Shown in pieces: positions 44,872 to 54,207 of a DNA stretch of 64,000 bases (positions within the stretch are counted from its first letter, which is position 1; the number at the start of each line of letters is the position of its first letter). Made by a program: the position numbers and the translations under genes. The notes below the pieces were generated by a model. The model was not told where the DNA came from. It was given only the letters and a program-made list of their open reading frames with translations, and made no database searches. The stretch is from Roseovarius atlanticus (GTDB taxonomy: Bacteria > Pseudomonadota > Alphaproteobacteria > Rhodobacterales > Rhodobacteraceae): positions 124,001 through 188,000 of the forward strand of contig NZ_LAXJ01000019.1 of assembly GCF_001441615.1 (NCBI RefSeq). Reading direction: 5' to 3'.

Positions 44872-46003
44872 AACGCTGACCTTTAAAGCAATCCGGGCGA
44901 AGCAGAGTGATCGCCACGAGGTGTTCTCATTCGCGGCCCGCGCGAAAGATGTCTTTGAGATTGCGCGCATTGACCGTGCAGGGCGTAACACCCAGGGCGA
45001 GTTGTTTGGGTTTCAGCGGCCTCAGGTCTCGCAGCACATTCATGAGATCCGCGACTACTTAAAGAAAGACGATGCAGTACTGCCGAACTCGGTCGTTCTG
45101 GCGTTTGTTGGAGGGGTTAAGACAAAGCACCTCGAGGAGGGGGTTTCTGAGATTGAGGTCGAAGTTGGGGATGAAGCACCGGGGTTGGTTGTTGATGGAC
45201 AGCAACGCCTGACCGCGCTTCAGGCTTTGGCCGACAAGGATTTTCAGGTCTTCGTATCGGCTATGATTTGCAAAGATGACGAAGATCTGCGGCGCCAGTT
45301 TATTCTGATCAACAACACACGCCCGCTCCCTAAGGAGTTGATCTATGAGTTGTTGCCGACAGTGACAGACTTGCCGCATCGGATGGCCTCGAGGTCCTTT
45401 GCGGCAAACTTAACAACCCTTCTAAACTACGCACCCGGTGAAGAAGGCGCACCGTCTGCTCTTCAAGGTCAGATCAAGCAACACACCAACCCAGGTGGTT
45501 CTATTTCCAGCAATGCAATCCAACGCGTCATTATGAATTCGCGCTCAAATGGTGCTCTGCGGGATTTTGCTCGAGATGAAGATGCTGCGCAGAAATCGCT
45601 CAAGATGGTCGGCGATTTCTACGGGGCGGTCATGGATCTCTTCCCAGAAGCGTGGATCGGTATGGGGCCGAGAAACTCACGGCTCAAGCATAGTGTTGGC
45701 ATTATCGCCTTGGGCTACGCAATGGAGATGGCCTACGCACTTCATGGCGCACGCACGCGTGAGGAGTTCAGAGATAAATTGAAGTGCCTGACCATGGATG
45801 GCCTTTGCGCATGGACATCAGGCACTTGGGTTTTCAATCGTGAGGAAAGTCGGAATTGGGATCGGCTGCAAAACACTCCTCCAGATATCCGCTTGCTGAG
45901 TGACTATCTCGTTCGGCTTGTGCGGGACCAAGGTGTTCGCAGCGGCAGTGATCTTGACCAACTCCGTGCATCACTCAACGAACAACTAAGCTTGGTCAAC
46001 TAG
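44864..46003 (+). CDS. DpdB-like DGQQR protein, copy 2
   Basis: A 379-residue paralogue of the protein at 42455-43573. It shares FGFQRPQVSQH versus KGFQRKEIQNH, VDGQQRLTAL (Asp111) and QFILINNTRPLPKELIYELL, and the C-terminal SRLKHSVGI block (SRLMHSAGI in copy 1). Which copy is the DpdA partner cannot be told from sequence. It overlaps dpdA by 8 bases and precedes queC by 12 bases with a strong AGGAGG. Confidence 0.8.
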   Translation: MPKTLTFKAIRAKQSDRHEVFSFAARAKDVFEIARIDRAGRNTQGELFGFQRPQVSQHIHEIRDYLKKDDAVLPNSVVLAFVGGVKTKHLEEGVSEIEVEVGDEAPGLVVDGQQRLTALQALADKDFQVFVSAMICKDDEDLRRQFILINNTRPLPKELIYELLPTVTDLPHRMASRSFAANLTTLLNYAPGEEGAPSALQGQIKQHTNPGGSISSNAIQRVIMNSRSNGALRDFARDEDAAQKSLKMVGDFYGAVMDLFPEAWIGMGPRNSRLKHSVGIIALGYAMEMAYALHGARTREEFRDKLKCLTMDGLCAWTSGTWVFNREESRNWDRLQNTPPDIRLLSDYLVRLVRDQGVRSGSDLDQLRASLNEQLSLVN

Positions 46004-46015
46004 GAGGGCAACAAG

Positions 46016-46738
46016 ATGGGCGAGAGCGCGATAGTCTTATTCTCGGGCGGCCAAGACTCTGCAACGTGTCTCGCTTGGGCACTTAGCAATTTCGAGACCG
46101 TGGAGACGATCGGGTTCGACTACGGGCAGAACCACTCAATTGAGTTGGAAGTTCGACAGACTTTTCTTGAAAACCTGCGATCTCGGTTCCCGGACATGAC
46201 GAAGGGCCTCGGAATAGATCATATGATCGATCTTGGCGTGCTGGGTGCGATCAGCGATACGGCCCTCACTGGCGAGCGTGAAATCGAAATGAACGAGGCT
46301 GGGCTGCCGAACACATTCGTTCCGGGCCGAAACCTCTTGTTCCTCACCATCGCCGCCGCTGTTGGCTACAGACGCAATGCGAAGCACCTCGTCGGTGGCA
46401 TGTGTGAAACTGACTATTCAGGTTATCCTGACTGCAGGGATGACACCTTGAAGTCGCTCCAGGTCACACTTGGGCTTGGTATGGACTCTCGGTATGTGGT
46501 GCACACCCCGCTTATGTGGATCGACAAAGCCGAGACCTGGGAAATGGCGAGAGATTTGGGTGGTGATGACCTTGTCGACCTCATCGTCAAGTATACCCAC
46601 ACCTGCTACCGCGGAGACCGCAGCACGCTGCACGCTTGGGGATATGGGTGCAACGATTGTCCCGCCTGTGAACTCCGTGCCTCGGGATGGAGTGCCTTTG
46701 CTGACGTTGTGCCTTCTAAGAAAAGAGCCGCTCAATGA
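46016..46738 (+). CDS. queC: 7-cyano-7-deazaguanine (preQ0) synthase
   Basis: A 240-residue PP-loop enzyme that turns 7-carboxy-7-deazaguanine into preQ0 with ATP and ammonia. PP-loop SGGQDS is at residues 10-15; the zinc Cys set is Cys197, Cys212, Cys215, Cys218 (C-x14-C-x2-C-x2-C). It overlaps queE by 4 bases (ATGA). Confidence 0.95.
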   Translation: MGESAIVLFSGGQDSATCLAWALSNFETVETIGFDYGQNHSIELEVRQTFLENLRSRFPDMTKGLGIDHMIDLGVLGAISDTALTGEREIEMNEAGLPNTFVPGRNLLFLTIAAAVGYRRNAKHLVGGMCETDYSGYPDCRDDTLKSLQVTLGLGMDSRYVVHTPLMWIDKAETWEMARDLGGDDLVDLIVKYTHTCYRGDRSTLHAWGYGCNDCPACELRASGWSAFADVVPSKKRAAQ

Positions 46739-47370
46739 CGTATTCAGTTAAAGAGGTCTTTTATACGCTGCAAGGAGAAGGAGCCAATACTGGCCGGCCT
46801 GCTGTCTTCTGTCGTTTTTCCGGATGCAATCTCTGGAGCGGACTGGAGCGCGATCGATCGACAGCGATTTGCCAGTTCTGCGACACCGATTTCGTAGGCA
46901 CAGATGGCATTGGCGGTGGAAAATTCCGAACGGCCGAGGAACTTGCGGATCATGTCGCGTCAACCTGGCCCGTTTCGCGCGAGGGCAAGAAATTGGTTGT
47001 ATGCACAGGCGGCGAGCCAGTTCTGCAACTGGATCAAGCCTTAGTCGATACACTGCACACCCGCGGCTTTGAGGTGGCGATTGAAACCAACGGAACGCTG
47101 CCTATGCCGGAGGGAATCGACTGGGTATGTGTCAGCCCCAAAGCTGGAACCGAGATCGTTGTCAAAAAAGGAAACGAACTTAAAGCTGTCTATCCGCAAC
47201 CCGGACTAGACCTCGAGTTCCTGCGCGGTCTGGATTTCAAGCATTTCTTCTTGCAACCCTTGGATGGCGCCGATCAGCAACAGGCCTTGGCGCAAGTCCT
47301 CAATTACTGCCTTGAACACCCTGAATGGCGCTTGTCGCTGCAAACTCACAAGATCCTCGAGATCGCATAA
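46735..47370 (+). CDS. queE: 7-carboxy-7-deazaguanine synthase (radical SAM)
   Basis: A 211-residue radical SAM enzyme forming the deazaguanine ring from 6-carboxy-tetrahydropterin. The cluster motif is the QueE-specific C-x14-C-x2-C: Cys31, Cys46, Cys49. The SAM-binding CTGGEP block and [10 protein letters not shown] follow. Start 46735 is fixed by the 4-base overlap with queC. Confidence 0.94.
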   Translation: MTYSVKEVFYTLQGEGANTGRPAVFCRFSGCNLWSGLERDRSTAICQFCDTDFVGTDGIGGGKFRTAEELADHVASTWPVSREGKKLVVCTGGEPVLQLDQALVDTLHTRGFEVAIETNGTLPMPEGIDWVCVSPKAGTEIVVKKGNELKAVYPQPGLDLEFLRGLDFKHFFLQPLDGADQQQALAQVLNYCLEHPEWRLSLQTHKILEIA

Positions 47371-47388
47371 TCAGATGAGGGATTCATA

Positions 47389-47754
47389 ATGATCGAGCTT
47401 TATAAGGAATTCACGTTCGAAGCTGCGCATCAACTTGCTGCAAACGTGGATCCAGATCACCCGTATGCACAATTACACGGGCATTCGTTTTCGGTGGAAG
47501 TGTTTGTGAGCGGTGAACCTGACCCAGAGACCGGATGGATCATCGATCTTTCAGATTTCGATAACGCCATCGATCCCGTCAGGCAGCAACTGGATCATAG
47601 CTATCTCAATTCCATCGAAGGCTTAGAGCGTCCCACGCTGGAGAACATTACACGGTGGATTTGGCACAAGCTTGATCCGCGCATTTCCGGCCTCGACCGA
47701 GTCGTCGTTAAACGAAGCACATGCGGGCACGGATGCGTGTATCGCGCCAATTAA
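47389..47754 (+). CDS. queD: QueD-like 6-carboxy-tetrahydropterin synthase with Tyr at the catalytic Cys site
   Basis: A 121-residue member of the QueD/PTPS family. Zinc ligands His14 (EAAHQL), His30 and His32 (LHGHSF) and the C-terminal CGHGCVYR block are intact. In canonical QueD the residue four before HGH is the catalytic Cys (CxxxHGH); here it is Tyr26 (PYAQLHGH). Either this is a family variant that uses another residue or the enzyme is impaired. It follows queE by 18 bases with a GAGGG site. Confidence 0.88.
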   Translation: MIELYKEFTFEAAHQLAANVDPDHPYAQLHGHSFSVEVFVSGEPDPETGWIIDLSDFDNAIDPVRQQLDHSYLNSIEGLERPTLENITRWIWHKLDPRISGLDRVVVKRSTCGHGCVYRAN

Positions 47755-47768
47755 GAGGGGACAGAGCA

Positions 47769-48323
47769 ATGACGAAAAAAACAATGGGGTACGTGTACCT
47801 GGCGGGTTTTGCGCTGTGTATTCCGATAGCCAATTGGATGATTGGAAATGTAGGCACGTTCTGCGTGCCGGAGGGTCCCTGCCTCATTCCAGTGGGGCCA
47901 GGGCTCACGGCGCCCAGTGGCGTCCTAATGATTGGATTAGCCCTCGTTCTTAGAGATCTTGTGCAAAGAAACCTGGGCGTGAAGTGGGCAGCAGGAGCAG
48001 TAATCGGCGGCGCGATTTTGTCGGCATTTGTCGCACCTCCCGCCCTGGTCATCGCCTCTGCTACTGCGTTCTTGCTTTCCGAGATGGCTGATCTTGCGGT
48101 GTACACACCTCTTCAGAAGCGGGGCTTGGTGCTGGCCGTGTTTGCGAGCAGTGTGGTTGGTCTTGTGATAGACAGCGCAATCTTCCTCTACCTTGCCTTT
48201 GGCAGTCTGGACTACATTGCCGGTCAGATCGTCGGGAAAGCTTGGATGGTTTTGCTGGCGCTGCCCGTCATTCACTTTATTAGGCGGCGAGAAGCCGTTT
48301 CTGCAGGCTCAATACCTGCATAA
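47769..48323 (+). CDS. VUT/QPTR-family queuosine precursor transporter
   Basis: A 184-residue membrane protein with about six helices. LALVLRDLVQRNLG, SEMADLAVYTPLQKRG and the C-terminal GSLDYIAGQIVGKAWM are family blocks of the VUT (YhhQ-like, QPTR) transporters that import preQ0 or preQ1. Placement straight after queD gives the modification system an import route besides synthesis. Start 47769 (MTKKTMGYVY) follows GAGGGG. Confidence 0.88.
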   Translation: MTKKTMGYVYLAGFALCIPIANWMIGNVGTFCVPEGPCLIPVGPGLTAPSGVLMIGLALVLRDLVQRNLGVKWAAGAVIGGAILSAFVAPPALVIASATAFLLSEMADLAVYTPLQKRGLVLAVFASSVVGLVIDSAIFLYLAFGSLDYIAGQIVGKAWMVLLALPVIHFIRRREAVSAGSIPA

Positions 48324-48430
48324 TGCGCTTTGGGTGCATTTTGACGGTAGTGAACTGACCTTAGAGGCTTTGCGTGGACATTGGATGCCTAAGAACGTAT
48401 ATAGAACATCTATTCGGGAGAGGTTCCAAA

Positions 48431-49381
48431 ATGGCAAAAAATCCTGACTCTAAAGAGCGGTCAGATCAATTGGGACGCCTTTGGTGGCTGGTGGATGCAC
48501 CTCTATTTTCTGACGAGAAACTGATTGATAAGTTCCACGATGCGTTAGTGTGGCCGGACTTATGCGACGAAGAGAGCCAAAGCGTTAGAAAGAAAAGCAT
48601 AGAGAGCAACTTTAGTGCGGACGCCGTCGTCGGCGGGAATGCTGAAGTAGATATTCCTTTGCCAAGTTTTCTGACATGGCTTGGTCCGAAGTTAGACGCT
48701 GAAGCAAAGCTATCCACTGCGTACGCGAGAGACAAACTTCTTGAAGAAGCCGACACTATTTTCGGAAAGGTGGTAGAAAATTCGGAGCGCAAACTGATCG
48801 AGATTGCGGCTACTTACATGTCTGACTTCACAGATAGGATGCTTTTTGTTGATGCTCCCGGAGGTATATTCACAAATTTCCGGGGCGATGTTTGCGATAA
48901 CGATATTATCTCAAAAATGCTAGAGACTGCGCCCCGTCCGCTAGTTTTCATCGACGCAAAAAAGGACTCTCAAATTCTTCCGACAATGATAGAAATGGAG
49001 GATGGCGGCTTTAGGCCGGCATACAAAAAGTTTGAGAGCGAACTATTCGGCCGCGGCGAGATAGTTTTCCCAAGTGACGACAACAAGGAAAAGACAAAAG
49101 AGTACTGGGAAAAACTAAAACAAAAATCAAGCTCCTCGCGATTTGCGATGGAAGTAGTGGAGGATTGCTGTGATGGAGGCAGGATTGGATGGATTGACTT
49201 CCGAATGATGTTTTCCAATGAAGGTTCGACCCTTCATCTTCATGCTTCACCGGCAGGTCGATACCATACGGGGACCTTCGCATACAATTTCGTACACCGA
49301 GGATTTAAATTTGGGTGTCGTATTATTGGAACCCTAAAAGCTGGGAATTCTGTCAATATTTTAGGTATTTACGATAAATGA
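48431..49381 (+). CDS. Hypothetical protein of the dpd island
   Basis: A 316-residue soluble protein that I do not recognise. It lacks membrane segments and a clear catalytic motif; an acidic N-terminal half (WWLVDAPLFSDEKLIDKF) is followed by LVFIDAKKDSQILPT and a C-terminal SLHLHA-like beta-rich part. It is separated from the transporter by 107 bases and overlaps the HAD gene by 4 bases, so it and the HAD protein form a two-gene unit of unknown role. Confidence 0.65.
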   Translation: MAKNPDSKERSDQLGRLWWLVDAPLFSDEKLIDKFHDALVWPDLCDEESQSVRKKSIESNFSADAVVGGNAEVDIPLPSFLTWLGPKLDAEAKLSTAYARDKLLEEADTIFGKVVENSERKLIEIAATYMSDFTDRMLFVDAPGGIFTNFRGDVCDNDIISKMLETAPRPLVFIDAKKDSQILPTMIEMEDGGFRPAYKKFESELFGRGEIVFPSDDNKEKTKEYWEKLKQKSSSSRFAMEVVEDCCDGGRIGWIDFRMMFSNEGSTLHLHASPAGRYHTGTFAYNFVHRGFKFGCRIIGTLKAGNSVNILGIYDK

Positions 49382-50244
49382 TCGCTTCGAAGCCGGTGTT
49401 GTCCATGTCTGAGCCGCAAGCCAAAAGAAAACAGCAAAATCCTCCGATTGTCTTCTTAGATGCGGACAACACGCTCTGGGATACAGATAGAGTTTTTGCT
49501 GATGCTCAACTTGGCCTGTTGAGTGCGGTGGAAGAGGCATGTGATAAAACACTGGAAAGAACGGATCGGTTGGCTTTTGTCCGATCAATCGATCAAGAAC
49601 TAGCTTCTAGGCATCATCTCGGGTTGAGATACCCTCCTAGGTTATTGATCGCAGCTCTTGCAATGATGCTGGATGGCATGAGCGCCAAAGAGTCCGCTAG
49701 GAAGGCATGGGCCGGCAATGTAGGTGGGGTCCCAGCACTAGCCGAAACAGAAAATGCGAATATTCAACAACGTTACTTCGCGGACTTAACATCAACGCCT
49801 GCTCTACTTCCGGGAGTAGCGAACGGGCTTTCAGAACTAAAAAAGTGTGGCGCAACGACCATCGTTCTAACGGAAGGAAAAAAAGAAAGAGTTGTCCAGA
49901 CGGCGAAAGCTTTGGGTATAGTTCGGTTTATCGACAAATACGTCGAAGCTAAAAAAGATCGGCGATTTTTCGATAGAATGCTCCGATTTGCCGGCAGTCC
50001 AAGGCTGGCGATAATGATTGGTGATCAACTCACCAAGGATATTCTGCCAGCGGCACGGGCGGGATTGAAAACGATTTACATTCCGGGAAGGTTCGTACCA
50101 AGCTGGGAGGAAAAGGAAAGGAAGGTAGAATCCGACTTCCGGCTCACTTCGTTTTCTGATGTGCCCAACGCGGTTAGACGGTTGCTTTCTGAAAACAAAT
50201 TAGATTGCGATGCTAAAATCCTACCAAAAGCAGCGCAAGTTTGA
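49378..50244 (+). CDS. HAD-superfamily hydrolase
   Basis: A 288-residue HAD phosphatase. Motif I is FLDADNTLWDTD (nucleophile and acid-base Asp), motif II TIVLTEGKKE, motif III Lys in EAKKDRRFF, and motif IV MIGDQLTKDI. A cap domain lies between I and II. Substrate unknown. The start overlaps the previous gene by 4 bases. A link to 7-deazaguanine metabolism is not shown by sequence. Confidence 0.85.
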   Translation: MIASKPVLSMSEPQAKRKQQNPPIVFLDADNTLWDTDRVFADAQLGLLSAVEEACDKTLERTDRLAFVRSIDQELASRHHLGLRYPPRLLIAALAMMLDGMSAKESARKAWAGNVGGVPALAETENANIQQRYFADLTSTPALLPGVANGLSELKKCGATTIVLTEGKKERVVQTAKALGIVRFIDKYVEAKKDRRFFDRMLRFAGSPRLAIMIGDQLTKDILPAARAGLKTIYIPGRFVPSWEEKERKVESDFRLTSFSDVPNAVRRLLSENKLDCDAKILPKAAQV

Positions 50245-50427
50245 TCATTTAATTTGTGAACAAGATATCTTTGCTTCAAAACCCATCATCGTAGAGTGAC
50301 ACCTTGGTGCTAACAGGCCCCGGTGATTGCATCCCGCACGTCTTTTCTTTTGGAACGTCGACCATCAAGGGCATAAGCCCACACGAAGTGAGCTACTCCC
50401 CATCGGTTGGACAGTATCTGGCGTAAT

Positions 50428-51330
50428 TTAAGCTACTCTTTGCACCTGCTGATCGGGTTGGTTGATATCATTTCTCAGCCAATAAACCAGCGCCGATGGC
50501 TCGCCGCCGAGGGCTGAGTGAGGACGCTGGTGGTTGTAGAAGGTCATCCATTTCCGGATAGCCGCTTTCGTCTCCGATCCTGTCTCCCAGGCATGCAGGT
50601 AGACGCACTCGTATTTCAGGGTGCGCCACAGCCTCTCGATGAAAATGTTGTCGAGGAACAGGCCTTTCCCATCCATCGAGATGCGCACGCCGGATCGGCG
50701 GAGCCGGTCCGTCCAGGCGAAGGACGTGAACTGGCTACCCTGATCCGTATTCATGATCTCGGGCGGGCCGAACTTGTGGATGGCTTCGTTCAGCGCCTCG
50801 ACGCAGAAGTCGGCCTCCAGCGTGTTCGAGATCCGCCAGGATAGAACCTTGCGCGTGTGCCAGTCCATGATCGCTATGAGGTATAGGAACCCGCGGCGCA
50901 TGGGCAGGTAGGTGATGTCCGAGCACCAGACCTGGTTCGGACGATCCACGCGCAGCCCTTACAGAAGGTAAGGATAGGTCTTGTGTCCTTTCGCCGGCCT
51001 GCTCGTGTTGGGCTTCTGGTAAATCGGCATCAGCCCCATGAGGCGCATTAGCCGGCGTATTCGCTTCTCGCTCACGAGATGCCCGTTCTGCAGGCTTGCG
51101 CGGCCCCACTGGGGCCACGATCCCTTGAACTGCGCAGATGCCAGGTCATCTGGCGGACACCGAAGAACGGCGTCTCCAGGAACTGCTCGTCGATCTGCCG
51201 CGTCAGGCCGAGGTTCTGTTCGGTCTCTCCCTTCGGCTCGTAGTAATAGGACGAGCGCGCGATCGACAGCAGCTTGCACTACTGACCGATGGACAGCCGG
51301 GGATGGTCAGGCTCGATCATGCCGCGCCTC
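50428..51330 (-). pseudogene. IS3-family transposase OrfB, inactivated
   Basis: The DDE integrase domain is recognisable (CSDITYLPM, NTDQGSQF, LFLDNIFIERLWRTLKYE) in the last 173 codons. The gene is broken three times: an in-frame TAG at 51279-51281 (normally SIGQQCK), a frameshift around 51105-51135 where unrelated sequence enters, and an in-frame TAA at 50959-50961. No functional transposase can be made from it. Confidence 0.88.
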
Positions 51331-51622
51331 ACTTCCCGCCCCAAGGCTTCAGCTTTCGTTCCAAAAAAGAGTTGGCCACCGCCAGCTCCCCGATCTTGGC
51401 GTGGAGCTTATTCACCTGCTCCTCGTCGATCTCGGGTCTCTTGCGACCTCCACGCTCGAACACGCCGGACGCGCCTTCGAGCAGGGCTCGCTTCCATTGA
51501 TGGATCACCGTCGGATGCACTCCGAACCGGCTCGCCAGTTCGGACGCCGTCTCTTCACCCTTCAGGGCTTCCAGCGCGACCTTCGCCTTGAACTCGGGCG
51601 CGTGCTGCTTGCGTTTCGACAT
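51329..51622 (-). CDS. IS3-family transposase OrfA
   Basis: A 97-residue protein with the IS3 HTH (EFKAKVALEALKGEETASEL, VHPTVIHQWKRALLEGA) and leucine-zipper-like tail. It appears intact. Without a working OrfB the element cannot transpose itself. Confidence 0.9.
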   Translation of the reverse strand: MSKRKQHAPEFKAKVALEALKGEETASELASRFGVHPTVIHQWKRALLEGASGVFERGGRKRPEIDEEQVNKLHAKIGELAVANSFLERKLKPWGGK

Positions 51623-51885
51623 CTCTGATCTCGTCTAAGATCAGTAGACTGCAAATCGTAGCTTACATCACTGTCCGAATTTCAGGGGGTAGCTCACCTG
51701 AAAACATCTGAACACCGAAACAACCTCAAGAAGGCATAGATTAGGCAAGCGCCTGAGATTTGTGAAACTCAAAGATCACGGATTCAATCGATGATTGATT
51801 TTTGCCAGGTGACTGATACGCTTTGTGTCAGAGCAGAAATCAGGTGCCCCAACGCGGTCACCGCAAAAATCATATCGGGCAGAAA

Positions 51886-54207
51886 ATGTCTTCAGCAGGC
51901 GGGATCAGTGCATCCACCATCAAGTCTTGGTTTCAGTATCGCTGTGAGAGAAAGACGCGTTACGAAATCATGAGTGATGGCGAATTGGCGGCCGTCCCAA
52001 TCACGCCTGATGTGCGTGAACAACTATGGGCAGACCTCGGTATCGATTTTGAAAACAGAGTAGTGGATGCGCTCAGCAAAGCTGTTCAGCAAAGTGTCCT
52101 GCGTCCTGGCAAGAGTGACAAGTTCTTGTCTGAAAACCTGACGATTGCATTCCTTAAAGGACTACGCCCCGAAAAATTTGCAACCCAACTGAACCTGAGA
52201 CCTAAGTCAGTTCCCTTCGAATTATTCGATACCGGACTCGAACTGCGCAGGACATTTCCCGATCTCGTGAGAGTAGATCGGTCCAAAGAAGTGCCAGTTT
52301 TTACTGTCATCGACATCAAGGCGACCCGGCACGCTACAGCCTTCCATAAAGCTCAAGTTGCGTACTACGTCAGAATTTTGGAAGCGGCGATCAGCGAATT
52401 GGGCATCTCGGCCGAAATGGACAAGGAAGGTGAAGTTTGGAGGATTGCCGATAATGGTTCGGCGGAAGGCGCTGAGTATCAAATCGATCGCTTCAACTTG
52501 TCTCCGTACCTGCGAATGGTCGATGATTTTTTGCACAACACGATAAAGAGTATATTCTCAAAAAGAGTGAACGCAGCTGAAGACCAGACGTTCTTCCATA
52601 TCTATTTTAAATGCGAGCAATGTAAGTTTCTCGAACATTGCCAGAAAAAGATCGCACCGAGCGTAAACCCAGGATTTCGGGACGTATCAGCAATACCCGG
52701 TATGAGCCATGAAGCCAAAAGAACGCTTTTGGACCTTGGCGTAGATAACGTAAGAAAACTTTCCACGGCAGACGGCCTTGCAAAGTTCCATGGCGTCGGT
52801 TGGTCCTTGCAGCGACGAGCTACTTCGTTTCTGACGCGCGCACGCGCACAGTTGAATTCGGAAGTGAAAAGAACATCGCAAGAGCACACGTATCTCATGC
52901 CGCCGCGCGTTGATGTGGCATTTTTCTTGAGCGTGGACCATGACCCAGTAGACGACACGATTGCGGCAATCGGCCTTTCGATAGTGCGAAACGTGAAAGG
53001 GAAAGAAGATGACCGTGAAATTGTAATTATTGAAAATGGGACGCGGCGTTCAGAGGTGGATGGCATTGTTTCGGTGCTTGGACGTCTCATCGCCGAGATG
53101 ACGAAAATTGACAGTCACAACAAGGAAGTGGCTACCGAGGATCGATTGACGGCCCATATCTTCTTCTTTGAAAACGCGGAAGCGACGAATTTGCACAAAG
53201 CGGTCGCTAGGCACCTTGAAGACCCCAGAATCCGCACAGGTTTGATAAACATTGTCAGGCTATTCCCGCCAGAAGATGTCGTTCCAGAACCCGAGTTTCG
53301 TGGTGCCCACCATCTGCCAGCCACGATTGTGAGAAACGTGCTGGAGCAACTCTATGCACTTCCGGTTTCTGTCGCATACGATCTCAGACAAACCTCTAAT
53401 GCTTTGCTGGCGTCCGGCTTGGTTGCTCATGCTTACAAGCCGAAAGAAGAGTTTGAACGGCCATTTTCTTCGTTGTTGGCATTGGATGTCGTCCGTGCCC
53501 TTCGCGAGGGAAAACTGAAGTCAATATCTAAAGCCGACATCGAGTTGGATGTTGCCAGTCGATTGCAAGCGACTGCGGCTATCGTCGATTGGTTATTTCA
53601 AGAAGACGAGAAATGCGCTCATACCGGTCAACCAAGGCTGCTACGATTAAACAAAAAGCCTTTTGCCTTCCATGAAAGCTTTGACCCTTTGAATGCAGAG
53701 GACCTCGACATTCTGCAGGCATTAGAATTGCTGCAGAACCGTGCTGGTATGCTCGAAACCTTGATCAACTTGGCCCAGCATAGTGACACGAGAAGAGACA
53801 GAGGCCAGTGCATTGCGGGGATGTCGTTGCTGAGTATAGGCGATGTCAGTGGAAAAGGGCGTCCAAGAAAACGACTGACATTTAAGGTGCCAACCGAAAG
53901 TCAAGACAGCGATATCCGCCCAGGAGACTTCGATTTAATATTGCATGACGATAATCCGGATGTGCGCCTGGATCCGAGTTGCTGGGAGCAATGCAAAGTT
54001 GACTACTGGGAGCCATCCCAAAGCACCCATTCCGGTACTCTCACGGTGTCTATGCCACGCGACATGTTTGAAGACGAACTGTTTCAAGAAATGATGAGGA
54101 GAGGTGAGCGTAAGCCTGTTTGGCACATCGATCGACGTTTCTTTGACGTTAATAGCGAACGGGCGGCAAACTTCATACGCAACCTTGCAGAGGCTTCAGG
54201 TCTATGA
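51886..54207 (+). CDS. Cas4/RecB-like Fe-S nuclease with HhH and RNase H-like domains (TM0106-like)
   Basis: A 773-residue nuclease. PD-(D/E)xK core: Asp126 (FPDLVR), Asp143-x-Lys145 (VIDIKATR), QVAYY. Cys20 (QYRCERK) and Cys243, Cys246, Cys252 (CEQCKFLEHC) form the Cas4/AddB-type Fe-S cluster pattern. A helix-hairpin-helix part (SAIPGMSHEAKRTLLDLGV) follows, then an RNase H-like C-terminal half. In many genomes such a nuclease is fused to an SF1 helicase; here the helicase is the next gene, overlapping by 4 bases. It is a candidate effector that cuts unmodified DNA. Start 51886 is chosen by family alignment. Confidence 0.75.
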   Translation: MSSAGGISASTIKSWFQYRCERKTRYEIMSDGELAAVPITPDVREQLWADLGIDFENRVVDALSKAVQQSVLRPGKSDKFLSENLTIAFLKGLRPEKFATQLNLRPKSVPFELFDTGLELRRTFPDLVRVDRSKEVPVFTVIDIKATRHATAFHKAQVAYYVRILEAAISELGISAEMDKEGEVWRIADNGSAEGAEYQIDRFNLSPYLRMVDDFLHNTIKSIFSKRVNAAEDQTFFHIYFKCEQCKFLEHCQKKIAPSVNPGFRDVSAIPGMSHEAKRTLLDLGVDNVRKLSTADGLAKFHGVGWSLQRRATSFLTRARAQLNSEVKRTSQEHTYLMPPRVDVAFFLSVDHDPVDDTIAAIGLSIVRNVKGKEDDREIVIIENGTRRSEVDGIVSVLGRLIAEMTKIDSHNKEVATEDRLTAHIFFFENAEATNLHKAVARHLEDPRIRTGLINIVRLFPPEDVVPEPEFRGAHHLPATIVRNVLEQLYALPVSVAYDLRQTSNALLASGLVAHAYKPKEEFERPFSSLLALDVVRALREGKLKSISKADIELDVASRLQATAAIVDWLFQEDEKCAHTGQPRLLRLNKKPFAFHESFDPLNAEDLDILQALELLQNRAGMLETLINLAQHSDTRRDRGQCIAGMSLLSIGDVSGKGRPRKRLTFKVPTESQDSDIRPGDFDLILHDDNPDVRLDPSCWEQCKVDYWEPSQSTHSGTLTVSMPRDMFEDELFQEMMRRGERKPVWHIDRRFFDVNSERAANFIRNLAEASGL

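Larger units (their letters stand above)
50388..51697. mobile_element. Decayed IS3-family insertion sequence
   Basis: A 1,310-base element bounded by imperfect inverted repeats that start GTGAGCTAC and share GGACAGT about 20 bases in. It carries an intact orfA and a broken orfB on the minus strand. No target-site duplication is visible (GAA left, CTG right). It lies between the HAD gene and the nuclease gene, within the dpd island. Confidence 0.88.

Noticed and set aside
42455..46003. DndB-like proteins as part of a phosphorothioation (Dnd) system
   Set aside because: No DndA, DndC, DndD or DndE genes are present; the genes enclose a TGT-like enzyme and preQ0 synthesis genes, which fits Dpd.
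46016..48323. queC-queE-queD-transporter as an ordinary tRNA queuosine operon
   Set aside because: There is no tgt, queA, queF or queG here, and the genes are coupled to dpdA and DpdB-like genes on an island.
50380..51700. Target-site duplication for the IS3 element
   Set aside because: Flanking triplets GAA and CTG do not match, and shifting the ends by one to three bases gives no duplication.
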